This document shows, one piece after another, positions 43,023 to 51,714 of a DNA stretch of 64,000 bases. The position numbers and the translations under genes are program-made. Source of the stretch: Halorubrum rubrum (GTDB taxonomy: Archaea; Halobacteriota; Halobacteria; Halobacteriales; Haloferacaceae). The DNA lies in assembly GCF_024494685.1 (NCBI RefSeq), contig NZ_JANHDM010000010.1, forward strand, positions 78,358 through 142,357, written 5' to 3'. Numbering within the stretch: position 1 is the stretch's first letter; each line of letters begins with the position of its first letter. Below the pieces are notes generated by a model, which saw only the letters and a program-made list of their open reading frames with translations, ran no database searches and was not told the DNA's origin.

Positions 43023-43622
43023 ATGCCAAAGTACTCGACGGGCGGCGGAGGCGGCGACGACGACGGCGGCGCCTGCGAGCTCTGCGGACGCGAGACGGCG
43101 AACCTCCAGCGGGCGAACGTCGCGGGCGCGCGCCTGCTCGTCTGTTCGAACTGCCGCCCGCACGACGACTCGCGGCGAGGGTCGGGCGGAGGCGGCGGGG
43201 GATCCGGAGGTGGCGGCGGGGGATCCGGAGGTGGCGGCGGACGCGGCGGAAGCGGCACCGGCGGCTCCGGCAGCGCCGGCGGCGCGGACGGAAGTGACGG
43301 CCCGCGCAGCCGCAAACAGGAGATCGCCAACAAGCAGGCGAAGATGTACGACGCCGCCACCGGCGACTCCTCCCACTGGGAGGAGGAGGGGACGAACTAC
43401 GAGGAGGACCGGCTCCCGTACCTCGTCTCGGGGTACGGCGACGTGACGACCGAGGCGCGTCGGGAGGCGGGCCTCACCGTCGAGGAGCTGGCCGCGGAGC
43501 TCGGGATCGACGAGGACGACCTGCTGGCGATCGAGGACGGGCGGGCGGCGACCGCCGGCGTCGGCGGCTCCGTCGTTCGCGCGGTCGCGGAGCGTCTCGA
43601 CGTGACCCTCGTCGACGAATGA
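43023..43622 (+). CDS. mbf1: Archaeal multiprotein bridging factor 1 (zinc ribbon plus HTH)
   Basis: This 199-residue protein matches archaeal MBF1. Its N-terminal zinc ribbon is CELCGRETANLQRANVAGA ending CSNC. The linker is extraordinarily Gly-rich, encoded by ~21-bp tandem repeats (43188-43240). A KQEIANKQAKMYDAATGD-type helix follows, then a C-terminal HTH (REAGLTVEELAAELGIDEDD). Eukaryotic MBF1 bridges TBP and activators; the archaeal protein associates with ribosomes and TBP. The Cro-like HTH here is short and lacks some usual positive charge. Confidence 0.88.
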   Translation: MPKYSTGGGGGDDDGGACELCGRETANLQRANVAGARLLVCSNCRPHDDSRRGSGGGGGGSGGGGGGSGGGGGRGGSGTGGSGSAGGADGSDGPRSRKQEIANKQAKMYDAATGDSSHWEEEGTNYEEDRLPYLVSGYGDVTTEARREAGLTVEELAAELGIDEDDLLAIEDGRAATAGVGGSVVRAVAERLDVTLVDE

Positions 43623-43685
43623 CGCCCGCCGACGGGCGAATGGAGGGACGAATGAACGCGAGCGTCGAACGAAGATGAGCGACGA

Positions 43686-44966
43686 ATGAACGCGATCAAG
43701 GACAGCGTCCACGGCCACGTCCGGCTGGACCCGGTCGCGACCGAGCTGATCGACACGCCGGCGTTCCAGCGGCTGCGCCACATCAAACAGCTGTCCACGG
43801 TGCGGCTCGTCTACCCCTCCGCGAACCACACCCGCTTCGAGCACAGCCTCGGCGTCTACCACCTCGCCCGACGGGCGCTCGACGGACTCGATCTGGACCC
43901 CGACACCGCCGCGCACGTCCGGGCGGCCGCGCTGCTCCACGACGCCGGACACGGCCCGTACGGCCACCAGACCGAGGGGATCATCCGGCGGCGGACGGGC
44001 CGCGACCACGACGACGTCGAGTGGCTCCTGACCGACCCCGACCGGGAGGTCACCCGCGTCCTCGAGCGCAACGGCCTCGACCCGAAGCGGGTGGCGGGGC
44101 TGATCGCGGGCGAGGGCGGCGTGGGCGCGCTCGTCTCGGGGGAGCTGGACGTCGACCGCATGGACTACCTCGTGCGCGACGCCCACCACACGGGCGTCCC
44201 CTACGGCACCGTCGACACCGGGCGGCTGGTGAACGAACTCCGGCTCGTCGGGGACGGGAGCGGACGGGACGGCGGAGGAAACGGACGGGACGGCGGAGGA
44301 AACGGACGGGACGGCGGAGGAAACGGACCGGACGGCGGGGGGAGCGACACCGACCCCGCGAGCGCCGACCTCGTGCTCGCCGAGGGGAACGTCGCCACCG
44401 CCGAGAGCCTGCTTTTAGCCCGCTCTCTGATGAACGCCGTCGTCTACCGCCACCACGTCTCCCGCGTCGCCGGCGCGATGCTCGAGCGGGCCTGCGAGCG
44501 CTATCTGGACCGGACGGGGACGGGCGTCGAGACCTTCCGGCGGATGGCCGACCACGACCTGCTCGTCGCCCTCCGCGAGCACGTTCCGGACCTCGGCCGG
44601 CGGATCGAGCGGCGCGACCTGTACAAGCGGGCGGTTTGGGCCGGGCTCGGCGAGGTTCCGGCGGGCACCGTCGACGCCGATCACGGGGCGGCGCTCGCGG
44701 CCGAACGCGAGATCGCCGAGCGGGCCGGCGTTGCCCCCGAAAGCGTCGTGGTCGACGTCCCGTCGCGACCGGGGCTCAAGGAGTCCGGCTCCGCCGTCGT
44801 CGTCGACGGGATCACCCAGCGGCTGTCGGACGCCTCGGAGCTCGTCGCCGGGATCCGGGCGGCCGAACGCAGCCGCTGGCGGCTCGGCGTGTACTGTCCC
44901 GCCGGGCACGTCGACGCGGTCCGCGAGGCCGCCCGCGACGTGTTGGGTCTCCGGATCCCCAGGTGA
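43686..44966 (+). CDS. HD-domain phosphohydrolase (SAMHD1/dGTPase-like), first paralogue
   Basis: This 426-residue enzyme has the HD-family metal site split as usual: H in NHTRFEHSLG, HD in LLHDAGHGPYGHQ, and D in GELDVDRMDYLVRDA. It resembles archaeal HD phosphohydrolases related to SAMHD1 and dGTPase, which cleave dNTPs or other nucleotides. A low-complexity insert of GRDGGGN repeats (21-bp units at 44261-44344) sits at residues ~192-220. The second paralogue lies 550 bases downstream, with a UspA gene between on the other strand. Substrate is inference. Confidence 0.87.
   Translation: MNAIKDSVHGHVRLDPVATELIDTPAFQRLRHIKQLSTVRLVYPSANHTRFEHSLGVYHLARRALDGLDLDPDTAAHVRAAALLHDAGHGPYGHQTEGIIRRRTGRDHDDVEWLLTDPDREVTRVLERNGLDPKRVAGLIAGEGGVGALVSGELDVDRMDYLVRDAHHTGVPYGTVDTGRLVNELRLVGDGSGRDGGGNGRDGGGNGRDGGGNGPDGGGSDTDPASADLVLAEGNVATAESLLLARSLMNAVVYRHHVSRVAGAMLERACERYLDRTGTGVETFRRMADHDLLVALREHVPDLGRRIERRDLYKRAVWAGLGEVPAGTVDADHGAALAAEREIAERAGVAPESVVVDVPSRPGLKESGSAVVVDGITQRLSDASELVAGIRAAERSRWRLGVYCPAGHVDAVREAARDVLGLRIPR
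44261..44344 (+). repeat. In-frame 21-bp tandem repeat inside the first HD gene
   Basis: Three identical units of cggacgggacggcggaggaa plus a, and a fourth degenerate unit, encode GRDGGGN repeats in a surface loop. Units start at 44261, 44282, 44303 and 44324. Slippage is a likely origin. The second HD paralogue has a short Ala/Asp loop at this place instead. Confidence 0.85.
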
Positions 44967-44996
44967 CCGGAGATCGACCGGTTCCGCTCGCGACGC

Positions 44997-45398
44997 TCAC
45001 TCGGGCGTCGGCTTCGGGACCGCGAACACGGGGAGGTCACTCGAGAGTATCACGTCTTGAGTGACGCTTCCGAAGACGGCCTTCCCGCTCGGCCGGCGCT
45101 TCCGGCCGGAGACGCAGATCGCGTCGGCGTCGACGTCGGCGGCGGCGTCGACGATCTCGGGGCCGGGATCCCCGCTCGCCTCGTGGTGGGCGACGGCGAC
45201 GCCCGCCGCCTCGAGCGCCTCGCGGGCGCGCCTGACCGCCGCGAGCTGGTTGACCGACGCACCCTCGGGGTTGTCGGTGAACACGTGACAGAGGTGTGCG
45301 GTCAGCCCCGCTTCCGCGCCGGGGAGGTCCGCGACCGCGCGCGCCTGGGCGGTCGCTCGCGCCTCGTCGTCGTCGATGGCGATGAGCACGTCGTACAT
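44997..45398 (-). CDS. Universal stress protein UspA family
   Basis: This 133-residue single-domain Usp starts MYDVLIAIDDDEARATAQA. It has the ATP-binding loop SGRKRRPSGKAVFGSVTQ with the G-x2-G-x9-G-S spacing. It ends DLPVFAVPKP. It probably binds ATP and forms dimers; Usp proteins respond to stress but rarely have defined targets. Starts further upstream lack Usp similarity. It is inserted between two paralogous HD genes on the opposite strand. Confidence 0.9.
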   Translation of the reverse strand: MYDVLIAIDDDEARATAQARAVADLPGAEAGLTAHLCHVFTDNPEGASVNQLAAVRRAREALEAAGVAVAHHEASGDPGPEIVDAAADVDADAICVSGRKRRPSGKAVFGSVTQDVILSSDLPVFAVPKPTPE

Positions 45399-45513
45399 AT
45401 CGAACGGTCGATCGGGTGGGATAATAAACGGTGGCACCCTCGGGACGAGACGCGCCACCGGACGGGCGCATCCGGACGCCCGCGTTTTTAACCGATCCCG
45501 ACGAAGGGTCCGC

Positions 45514-46791
45514 ATGACCACGGTCAAGGACACCGTCCACGACCACATCGAGATCGACGGCGTCGCCGCCGCCCTCCTCGACACGCCCGCCGTCCAGCGG
45601 CTGCGTCACGTCAAACAGCTCGGCACCGTCCAACTCGTCTACCCCTCCGCGAACCACACCCGCTTCGAGCACAGCCTCGGCGTCTACCACCTCGCCCGAC
45701 AGGCGCTCGACGGCCTCGGGATCGAGGGGCGGCAGGCCGACCGGATCGAGGCGGCCGCGATGCTCCACGACGTCGGCCACGGCCCGTTCAGCCACAACCT
45801 CGAGTCGCTCACCCACCGCCGGACCGGGAAGTACCACGACGACGTCGCGGAGCTGCTCGAGGGCGGCGAGGTGGGGGAGGTCCTCCGCGAGCACGACCTC
45901 GACCCCGCTCGGGTGGCCGGCGTCGTCGCCGGCGAGGGCAAGTACGCCGGGCTCGTCTCGGGGGAGCTGGACGTCGACCGCATGGACTACCTCGTGCGCG
46001 ACGCCTACCACACGGGCGTCCCCTACGGCACCATCGACACCGAGCGGTTCGTCCGGGAGCTCACCTTCGTCGAGGGGATCGGCGGCGACGCCGAGCGCGC
46101 GAGCGACGCCGACCGCGCCGACGGCGCGGGCTCGCCCGCGCTCGTCCTCGACGAGGGGAACGTCCAGACGGCGGAGAGCCTGCTTCTCGCGCGGGCGCTG
46201 ATGAACCCGGTCGTGTACACCCACCACGTCGCGCGGATCTCGAAGGCGACGTTGCGCCGGGCGGCCGCGGGGCTGCTCGACGCGACGGCGACGACCGCGG
46301 CCGAGCTCCGTCGGATGGACGACCACGACTTCCTGGCGGCGATCCGCGGCTGTTCGGCGACCGCGGAGCTCTCGCGGCGGTACGACGAGCGCGACCTCTA
46401 CAAGCGGGCGGTGTGGGCGGAGCACGGCGACGTCCCCGAGCGCGTCCACGACGCCGACCACGCGACGGAGCTGGCCCTCGAACGGGAGATCGCCGAGGAG
46501 GCCGACGTCGCCCGCGAGGACGTGATACTCGACGTTCCCCCGGAGCCGTCGATGCGCGAGTCGACCGCACGCGTGACGGTCAACGGGGAGGTGCGGCGGC
46601 TGGAACGGCAGTCGCCGCTCGTCTCCGCGTTGCGGGTCGCCCAGCGGAACCAGTGGCGGCTCGGCGTCTACGCGCCCGACTCGGCGACCGATCGGGTCGG
46701 ACGGGCGGCCGCCGAGGTGCTCGGGCTCGACCCCGACGCGCTCGTGATCGAGGTGCGGAAGGCTATCTCGACGACGCTCGACGAGTTCTGA
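45514..46791 (+). CDS. HD-domain phosphohydrolase, second paralogue
   Basis: This 425-residue paralogue of the protein at 43686-44966 has the same metal motifs: NHTRFEHSLG, MLHDVGHGPFSH and GELDVDRMDYLVRDAYH. The two look only about half identical overall, yet two blocks match at the DNA level almost perfectly (45634-45700 and 45951-46032). The start at 45514 follows gcgtttttaa by ~28 bases. It is likely a nucleotide phosphohydrolase; the two may have different substrates. It lacks the GRDGGGN repeat. Confidence 0.87.
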   Translation: MTTVKDTVHDHIEIDGVAAALLDTPAVQRLRHVKQLGTVQLVYPSANHTRFEHSLGVYHLARQALDGLGIEGRQADRIEAAAMLHDVGHGPFSHNLESLTHRRTGKYHDDVAELLEGGEVGEVLREHDLDPARVAGVVAGEGKYAGLVSGELDVDRMDYLVRDAYHTGVPYGTIDTERFVRELTFVEGIGGDAERASDADRADGAGSPALVLDEGNVQTAESLLLARALMNPVVYTHHVARISKATLRRAAAGLLDATATTAAELRRMDDHDFLAAIRGCSATAELSRRYDERDLYKRAVWAEHGDVPERVHDADHATELALEREIAEEADVAREDVILDVPPEPSMRESTARVTVNGEVRRLERQSPLVSALRVAQRNQWRLGVYAPDSATDRVGRAAAEVLGLDPDALVIEVRKAISTTLDEF

Positions 46792-46875
46792 AGCGGCGTC
46801 GCGGCGGGACGGGTCGCCCCGCCGACCGCCGATCCGTCTCGGCACGTTTTATGTCCGTGACGGAGACGCCGGCGT

Positions 46876-47934
46876 ATGGAGATCGAAGGGACCGTCCTCC
46901 GCGGCCCCGACTTCGAGCCCGTCGAGGGGCGCGTCGTCGTCGAGGGAGCGGAGATCGTCGACGTCGAGGAGCGGACGACCGAGAGCGACGCCGTGATCCT
47001 CCCGGCGTTCGTGAACGCGCACACCCACATCGGCGATTCCATCGCCAAGGAGGCCGGTGCGGGGCTCTCGCTCGACGAGCTCGTCGCCCCGCCGAACGGA
47101 CTGAAACACCGCCTGCTGCGGTCCGCGAGCCACGAGGAGAAGGTGGCGGCGATGGCGCGGACGCTCCGGTACATGGAGTCGACGGGCACCGGAACCTTCC
47201 TCGAGTTCCGCGAGGGCGGCGTCGACGGGGTCCGCGCGCTTCGGGACGCGCTCGCCGGCGACGGCGTCGAGTTCGCGGAGCGGGACCTCGAGGCGGTGGT
47301 CCTCGGTCGCGACGACTCCGAGGTGCTCTCGGTCGCCGACGGCTACGGGGCGTCCGGCGCGCGCGACGACGACTTCGACTCGGTGCGGACCGCGACCCGC
47401 GAGGCGGGCAAGCTGTTCGGGATCCACGCGGGCGAGCGCGACGCCGACGACGTCAACGCCGCGATGGACCTCGACCCGGACTTCCTCGTCCACATGGTCC
47501 ACGCCGAACCGATCCACCTCGACCGGCTCGTCGACCGGGGGACGCCCGTCGTCGTCTGCCCGCGGTCGAACCTCGTGACGAACGTCGGCGTGCCGCCGAT
47601 CCGCGAACTCGCGGAGCGGACGACCGTCGCGCTCGGCACCGACAACGTGATGTTGGACTCGCCGTCGATGTTCCGCGAGATGGAGTTCGCGGCGAAGCTG
47701 TCGGACCTCCCCGCCCGCGAGGTGCTCCGGATGGCGACGCTGAACGGGGCGAGGATAGCGGGGCTCGACCGCGGCGCCATCGAGCCGGGTCGGCGGGCCG
47801 ACCTGCTCGTGCTCGACGGCGACTCCGACAACCTCGCGGGGGCACGGGACCTCGTCCGGGCGGTCGTGCACCGCGCCGGGAGCGCCGACGTCTCGCGGGT
47901 CGTGCTCGGCGGCGAGACGGTCCGTCGGGCGTGA
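46876..47934 (+). CDS. Amidohydrolase-family deaminase/hydrolase
   Basis: This 352-residue protein belongs to the metal-dependent amidohydrolase superfamily. Metal and active-site residues are in VNAHTHIGDS, GIHAGERD, MVHAEPIHL and LGTDNVMLDSPSMF. The C-terminal composite domain ends PGRRADLLVLDG. The order is like cytosine deaminase / chlorohydrolase / SsnA relatives. It is shorter than most (~400+), lacking some barrel insertions. A TATA-like gttttatg lies ~30 bases upstream. Substrate is unknown; a base or a melamine-like compound is the usual target in this branch. Confidence 0.88.
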   Translation: MEIEGTVLRGPDFEPVEGRVVVEGAEIVDVEERTTESDAVILPAFVNAHTHIGDSIAKEAGAGLSLDELVAPPNGLKHRLLRSASHEEKVAAMARTLRYMESTGTGTFLEFREGGVDGVRALRDALAGDGVEFAERDLEAVVLGRDDSEVLSVADGYGASGARDDDFDSVRTATREAGKLFGIHAGERDADDVNAAMDLDPDFLVHMVHAEPIHLDRLVDRGTPVVVCPRSNLVTNVGVPPIRELAERTTVALGTDNVMLDSPSMFREMEFAAKLSDLPAREVLRMATLNGARIAGLDRGAIEPGRRADLLVLDGDSDNLAGARDLVRAVVHRAGSADVSRVVLGGETVRRA

Positions 47935-47985
47935 CGTCGGCGTCTCCCGGTTGGGTCACGGAGCGGAGAGCGCGCCCGGAGAGAA

Positions 47986-47995
47986 ATCGTTTAGT
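47986..47995 (+). promoter_or_regulatory. Putative TATA box of tdk
   Basis: The sequence atcgtttagt lies ~27 bases before the ATG at 48019. Confidence 0.5.
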
Positions 47996-48018
47996 CGCTG
48001 TATCCACCCGGTGGGTTC

Positions 48019-48678
48019 ATGCACGCGATCACCCAGTCGGGGTGGGTCGAGGTCATCTCCGGCTCGATGTTCTCGGGAAAGACCGAGGAGCTCCTCCGTC
48101 GGCTGCGGCGCGCGGAGATCGCCGGCCAGTCGGTCGCCGTCTACAAGCCCGCCGTCGACGACCGCTACGGCGAGACCACGATCGGCACCCACAACGGCCG
48201 GCAGTGGGACGCGACCGTGGTCGACAACGAGGGGGACGGGCCGCTCGGGATACTGGATCGTCCCGCCGCCGAGGTCGTCGCGATCGACGAGGCCAACTTC
48301 TTCTCGGACGCGCTCCTCGAGGTCTGTAACGCGCTCGCCGACCGCGGTTCGCGGGTGATCGTCTCGGGCACGGACCAGACGTTCCGTGGCGAGCCCTTCG
48401 AGCCGCTGCCGCAACTCATGGCGACCGCCGAGTACGTCGACAAGCTCCGGGCGATCTGTACGGTGTGTGGCGAGCCCGCGACTCGGAACCAGCGGCTCAT
48501 CGAGGGCGAGCCGGCCCACACGGCCGACCCGACCATCCTCGTCGGCGCGGAGGAGTCCTACGAGGCGCGGTGTCGCGACTGCCACGTGCTCCGGACCGGC
48601 GATCGGAACGAACGGGCGGGTCAGAAGGCGCGACCGGCAGCCGAGGCCGACCGCGCGGGCGACGCGGACGGCGACTGA
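48019..48678 (+). CDS. tdk: Thymidine kinase (type II)
   Basis: This 219-residue salvage enzyme phosphorylates thymidine with ATP. The P-loop is GSMFSGKTEELLRRL. The acidic lid/Mg motif VVAIDEANFF and the lasso domain with zinc ligands (CTVCGEP ... CRDCH) are intact. An acidic Ala-rich tail (~20 residues) is extra. It is convergent with rtcB, whose stop lies 40 bases further on the opposite strand. Confidence 0.96.
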   Translation: MHAITQSGWVEVISGSMFSGKTEELLRRLRRAEIAGQSVAVYKPAVDDRYGETTIGTHNGRQWDATVVDNEGDGPLGILDRPAAEVVAIDEANFFSDALLEVCNALADRGSRVIVSGTDQTFRGEPFEPLPQLMATAEYVDKLRAICTVCGEPATRNQRLIEGEPAHTADPTILVGAEESYEARCRDCHVLRTGDRNERAGQKARPAAEADRAGDADGD

Positions 48679-48717
48679 GCCGGTTCGTCCCCGTCCGTTC
48701 GCCGTTGTACCGTCCGC

Positions 48718-51657
48718 CTATCCCTTGATGTTACACACCGGGAACGTGCGGGCGACCGTGTCGCCGATGCCCAGTTCGTCGCTGACGCGGACCACCTCGT
48801 CGACGTCCTTGTACACGCCGGGGGCCTCCTCGGCGACGGTCGCGCCCGACTGCGCTTTCACGTAGATCGCCTGCTCGCGCTCGAGGTCGTCCCGTACGTC
48901 GCCGCCCCAGAACTCCTGTTTCGCCTGCGTCCGGCTCATCAGCCGGCCGGCCCCGTGGGCCGTGGAGCCGAACGAGACCGACATCGACTCCGACCCGCCG
49001 CGGAGCACGTACGAGCCCGCGCCCATGCTTCCAGGGATGATCACGGGCTGGCCGACGGAGCGGTACGCCTCGGGGACCTCCTCGCGGCCCGCGGGGAACG
49101 CCCGCGTCGCCCCCTTGCGGTGGACGTACAGCTCGCGGTCGGCGCGATCGACCGCCTCCTCCGTGGTGGCGGGACGACCGTCGGGGCCGACGGGGACCTC
49201 GTGGGTCTCCTTCTTCCCGATGTTGTGGGCCACGTCGTACAGAAGCTCCATCCCGAGGTCGTCGATCGGGTCGGCGTCGAAGACGTCGCCGAACACCTCG
49301 CGGGCCCGGTGTGTGATCAGTTGGCGGTTCACCCACGCGAAGTTGATACACGCGCCCATCGCGCCGTAGTACTCCTCGGCCAGCTCGGATCCCGCGGGCG
49401 CGGCCGCGAGCTCCTTGTCCGGCAGCGACTCGAGGAGGTCGGCGTGGTCCCGCTCGATCCGTCGGAGGTAGTCGTTACACGTCTGGTGGCCGAGCCCGCG
49501 GCTCCCGCAGTGGATCAGGACGACGATCTGTCCCTCGGAAAGTCGGTACGCCTCGGCGACCTCCTCGCGGAAGACGTCCGTGACGCGCTGGACCTCGAGG
49601 AAGTGGTTGCCGGAGCCGAGCGAGCCCATCTGGTTGCGCCCCCGATCCGTGGCCTTCCGGGAGACGTACTCCGGTCTGGCGTCCGGTCGTCGCCCCTCGT
49701 CCTCGCAGTGCGTGAGGTCGCTCTCGATCCCGTATCCCTCCGAAACCGCCCACTCGACGCCCCGTTCGAGCGCGCCCTCGATCGCGTCGGCGTCGCCGTC
49801 GATCACGCCGCCGCCGCCGAGTCCCGACGGGATCGCCTCGAAGAGCGCGTCGACGAGCTCGGCCTCGCAGCCGCGGACGTCGTCGTAGGTCAGCGAGGTG
49901 CGGACCATCCTGACGCCGCAGTTAGAGACGACGAATCCGTTGGCGACGAAATTGTGCGCGTCGTGTGTGACACCGATGTCGAAGACGTCCATCTTCCCGC
50001 GCTCGGTTATCGACGTGACTTCGGACGAGATCGTGAGGTTGTTGCGAACCGTCGTCTGCTCGCGGAACTGCTCGAAATCGGGAAAGTCAGCGGGCGGTCG
50101 TGGCCGTCCTTTCCGTCCACCGTAGAGGCTGCGCTCGATGAACCGATCGTTTACCTGATCGAATCGGTCCTTGATCGCACGTGTCGCCATCCCACCGTCG
50201 GCGAGCGCACGTGCCTCCTCCGCGACACGAGCGCGCTCGTTGATGACCTGTTCTTTCCGCTTCAGGTACTGTGCGACGAGGAGGCCGCGTCGCTGTTTCT
50301 CGTGAGCGTACCGATAGCCGATTTGCGTAAAAAAGCGAATGAGGTTATCCGAATCAGTGCTGATACCGAACCGGAGACGTACCGTCTCACCGGCGGTGGT
50401 CTCGGTACGCTCCACCTCTTCGAGGGCGTTGGTACGGATCCCGAGCTCGTTCAGGTGACGCATGAGATCGCGCATGAACGTCTCACCGTCCACACGGTGG
50501 TCGGCGACGCGGTTGTGGGATACGCTGGGCGCATAGGAATTCTTCGGCGCAACCGTGTCAGGTCTACTCATCTCCGCACCGAAGAACGCGGAGAGGTAGA
50601 GCGCGCGCTGCCAGTCGGTGAGTCGATGGAGATAGTCCGGAACGGTGAATTCCGATTCGACTTTCCGTCCTTCGGGCGCACCGAGCCGTATCAAGAGCTG
50701 TTTGAACGCGTTCGATCCCGAGTTGATGCTGTACTCCGTTCGAGTGAATTCGTTGCCATCGATGTCGTGATCGCGTTCCCGATCGTAGATCTTCGATGGA
50801 GTCAGTCCGATGGCCTCGATGTCGTGCTGGATCGCCTCGAGATCCGCAGGATCGCCGTAGAAACACGTATGACTCCTGCTGAACGACCCGTCTCCCGTGT
50901 GGTACCCGACGAGCTTCAGCAGACGGTGGAACGCATCGTCCGTCGAGCGTAACGGGAGGAGATCACGCTCCTTTAGCACCCGGACGAGCTGTGGGTCCTC
51001 GTCGGCGAAGTCGTCCTCGTCGAGGACGACGAACTCCGGCGGTTCGTCGTCCGGGAACCCTTTGAATGGATGGAGGAATACGTCGTCCTCGGTCGCGAGA
51101 TCGTCGACCTCGGTCATCCCGTTCGACGTCTGGAAAGGATGATCGCCGGTCGCAGTAACCGTATCTCCAGTTTCAGTCTCGATCTCGTACACCGTCCGGT
51201 CGTCGGTCATCGAGAACAGTTGAATGTCCGAGTCGAAGATACCGTCGGCTGCCGCGACTCGTGCGCGTTCATCCTCGAAACGACCGAACAGGTTCTCGAT
51301 CCGCCGACGCCTCCCGTGCGACAGAAGTACCTCCGAATCGCCGGAAAGGCAGTTGATGTCGTACCCGATGGCTCCGGGCGAGATACAGCCGGTGCGGGCG
51401 TCGATCGCGCCGACGCCGCCGACCGGGAACCCGTACCCCTGGTGGCCGTCGGGCATACACAGCGCGGGCTCGACCATTCCGGGGAGATGCGTGGCGTTCT
51501 TCAGCTGGCGGAGCGTGTCGTCCTCGCCGATCTCCTCGAGGAGCGTCTCGCTGGCGAGCACCCGTGCCGGGACGTTCATCTCGCCCTCGCGCGGGATCTC
51601 CCAGACGTGCTCTCGAAGCTTCTCGAGGCGGATCCCGTCGAACTCGCGCGTAGTCAT
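48718..51657 (-). CDS. rtcB: RtcB RNA-splicing ligase precursor containing an intein
   Basis: This 979-codon frame encodes RtcB (502 extein residues) split by a 477-residue intein (residues 103-579). RtcB joins 2',3'-cyclic phosphate (or 3'-phosphate) to 5'-OH RNA ends, as in archaeal tRNA splicing, using Mn and a GMP-histidine intermediate. N-extein motifs are PDGHQGYGFPVGG and SPGAIGYDIN. C-extein motifs are CGVRMVRTSL, GSGNHFLEVQ, HCGSRGLGHQ and the GMP-accepting STAHGAGRLMSR. The intein interrupts GYDIN|CGVRM exactly before the metal-binding cysteine. The start at 51657 is a good Met with acgtaac ~33 bases upstream. Archease, its known cofactor, lies 640 bases away on the same strand. Confidence 0.95.
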   Translation of the reverse strand: MTTREFDGIRLEKLREHVWEIPREGEMNVPARVLASETLLEEIGEDDTLRQLKNATHLPGMVEPALCMPDGHQGYGFPVGGVGAIDARTGCISPGAIGYDINCLSGDSEVLLSHGRRRRIENLFGRFEDERARVAAADGIFDSDIQLFSMTDDRTVYEIETETGDTVTATGDHPFQTSNGMTEVDDLATEDDVFLHPFKGFPDDEPPEFVVLDEDDFADEDPQLVRVLKERDLLPLRSTDDAFHRLLKLVGYHTGDGSFSRSHTCFYGDPADLEAIQHDIEAIGLTPSKIYDRERDHDIDGNEFTRTEYSINSGSNAFKQLLIRLGAPEGRKVESEFTVPDYLHRLTDWQRALYLSAFFGAEMSRPDTVAPKNSYAPSVSHNRVADHRVDGETFMRDLMRHLNELGIRTNALEEVERTETTAGETVRLRFGISTDSDNLIRFFTQIGYRYAHEKQRRGLLVAQYLKRKEQVINERARVAEEARALADGGMATRAIKDRFDQVNDRFIERSLYGGRKGRPRPPADFPDFEQFREQTTVRNNLTISSEVTSITERGKMDVFDIGVTHDAHNFVANGFVVSNCGVRMVRTSLTYDDVRGCEAELVDALFEAIPSGLGGGGVIDGDADAIEGALERGVEWAVSEGYGIESDLTHCEDEGRRPDARPEYVSRKATDRGRNQMGSLGSGNHFLEVQRVTDVFREEVAEAYRLSEGQIVVLIHCGSRGLGHQTCNDYLRRIERDHADLLESLPDKELAAAPAGSELAEEYYGAMGACINFAWVNRQLITHRAREVFGDVFDADPIDDLGMELLYDVAHNIGKKETHEVPVGPDGRPATTEEAVDRADRELYVHRKGATRAFPAGREEVPEAYRSVGQPVIIPGSMGAGSYVLRGGSESMSVSFGSTAHGAGRLMSRTQAKQEFWGGDVRDDLEREQAIYVKAQSGATVAEEAPGVYKDVDEVVRVSDELGIGDTVARTFPVCNIKG
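49921..51351 (-). mobile_element. RtcB intein with LAGLIDADG endonuclease-like domain
   Basis: This is a 477-residue protein-splicing element within rtcB. It begins Cys (CLSGDSEVLL), the block A nucleophile. Block B is TATGDHPF with T170 and H173. It ends VVSN, followed by extein Cys (+1). The penultimate residue is Ser rather than the usual His. Two DOD motifs are seen, LVGYHTGDGS (residues ~250-258) and LYLSAFFGAEMS (~353-364), indicating a homing endonuclease domain. The acidic residue of the second is Glu. The coding looks less GC-rich than the extein, as expected for a mobile element. Confidence 0.92.
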
Positions 51658-51714
51658 ACGCGGAGGTTCGACGCCGGGGGGGAAGGGCGTTACGTGTGGT
51701 CGGCGCGCCGTCGG

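Noticed and set aside
43188..43240. Gly-rich tandem repeat considered as a CRISPR-like array
   Set aside because: Units are contiguous, in frame and without spacers; it encodes the aMBF1 linker.
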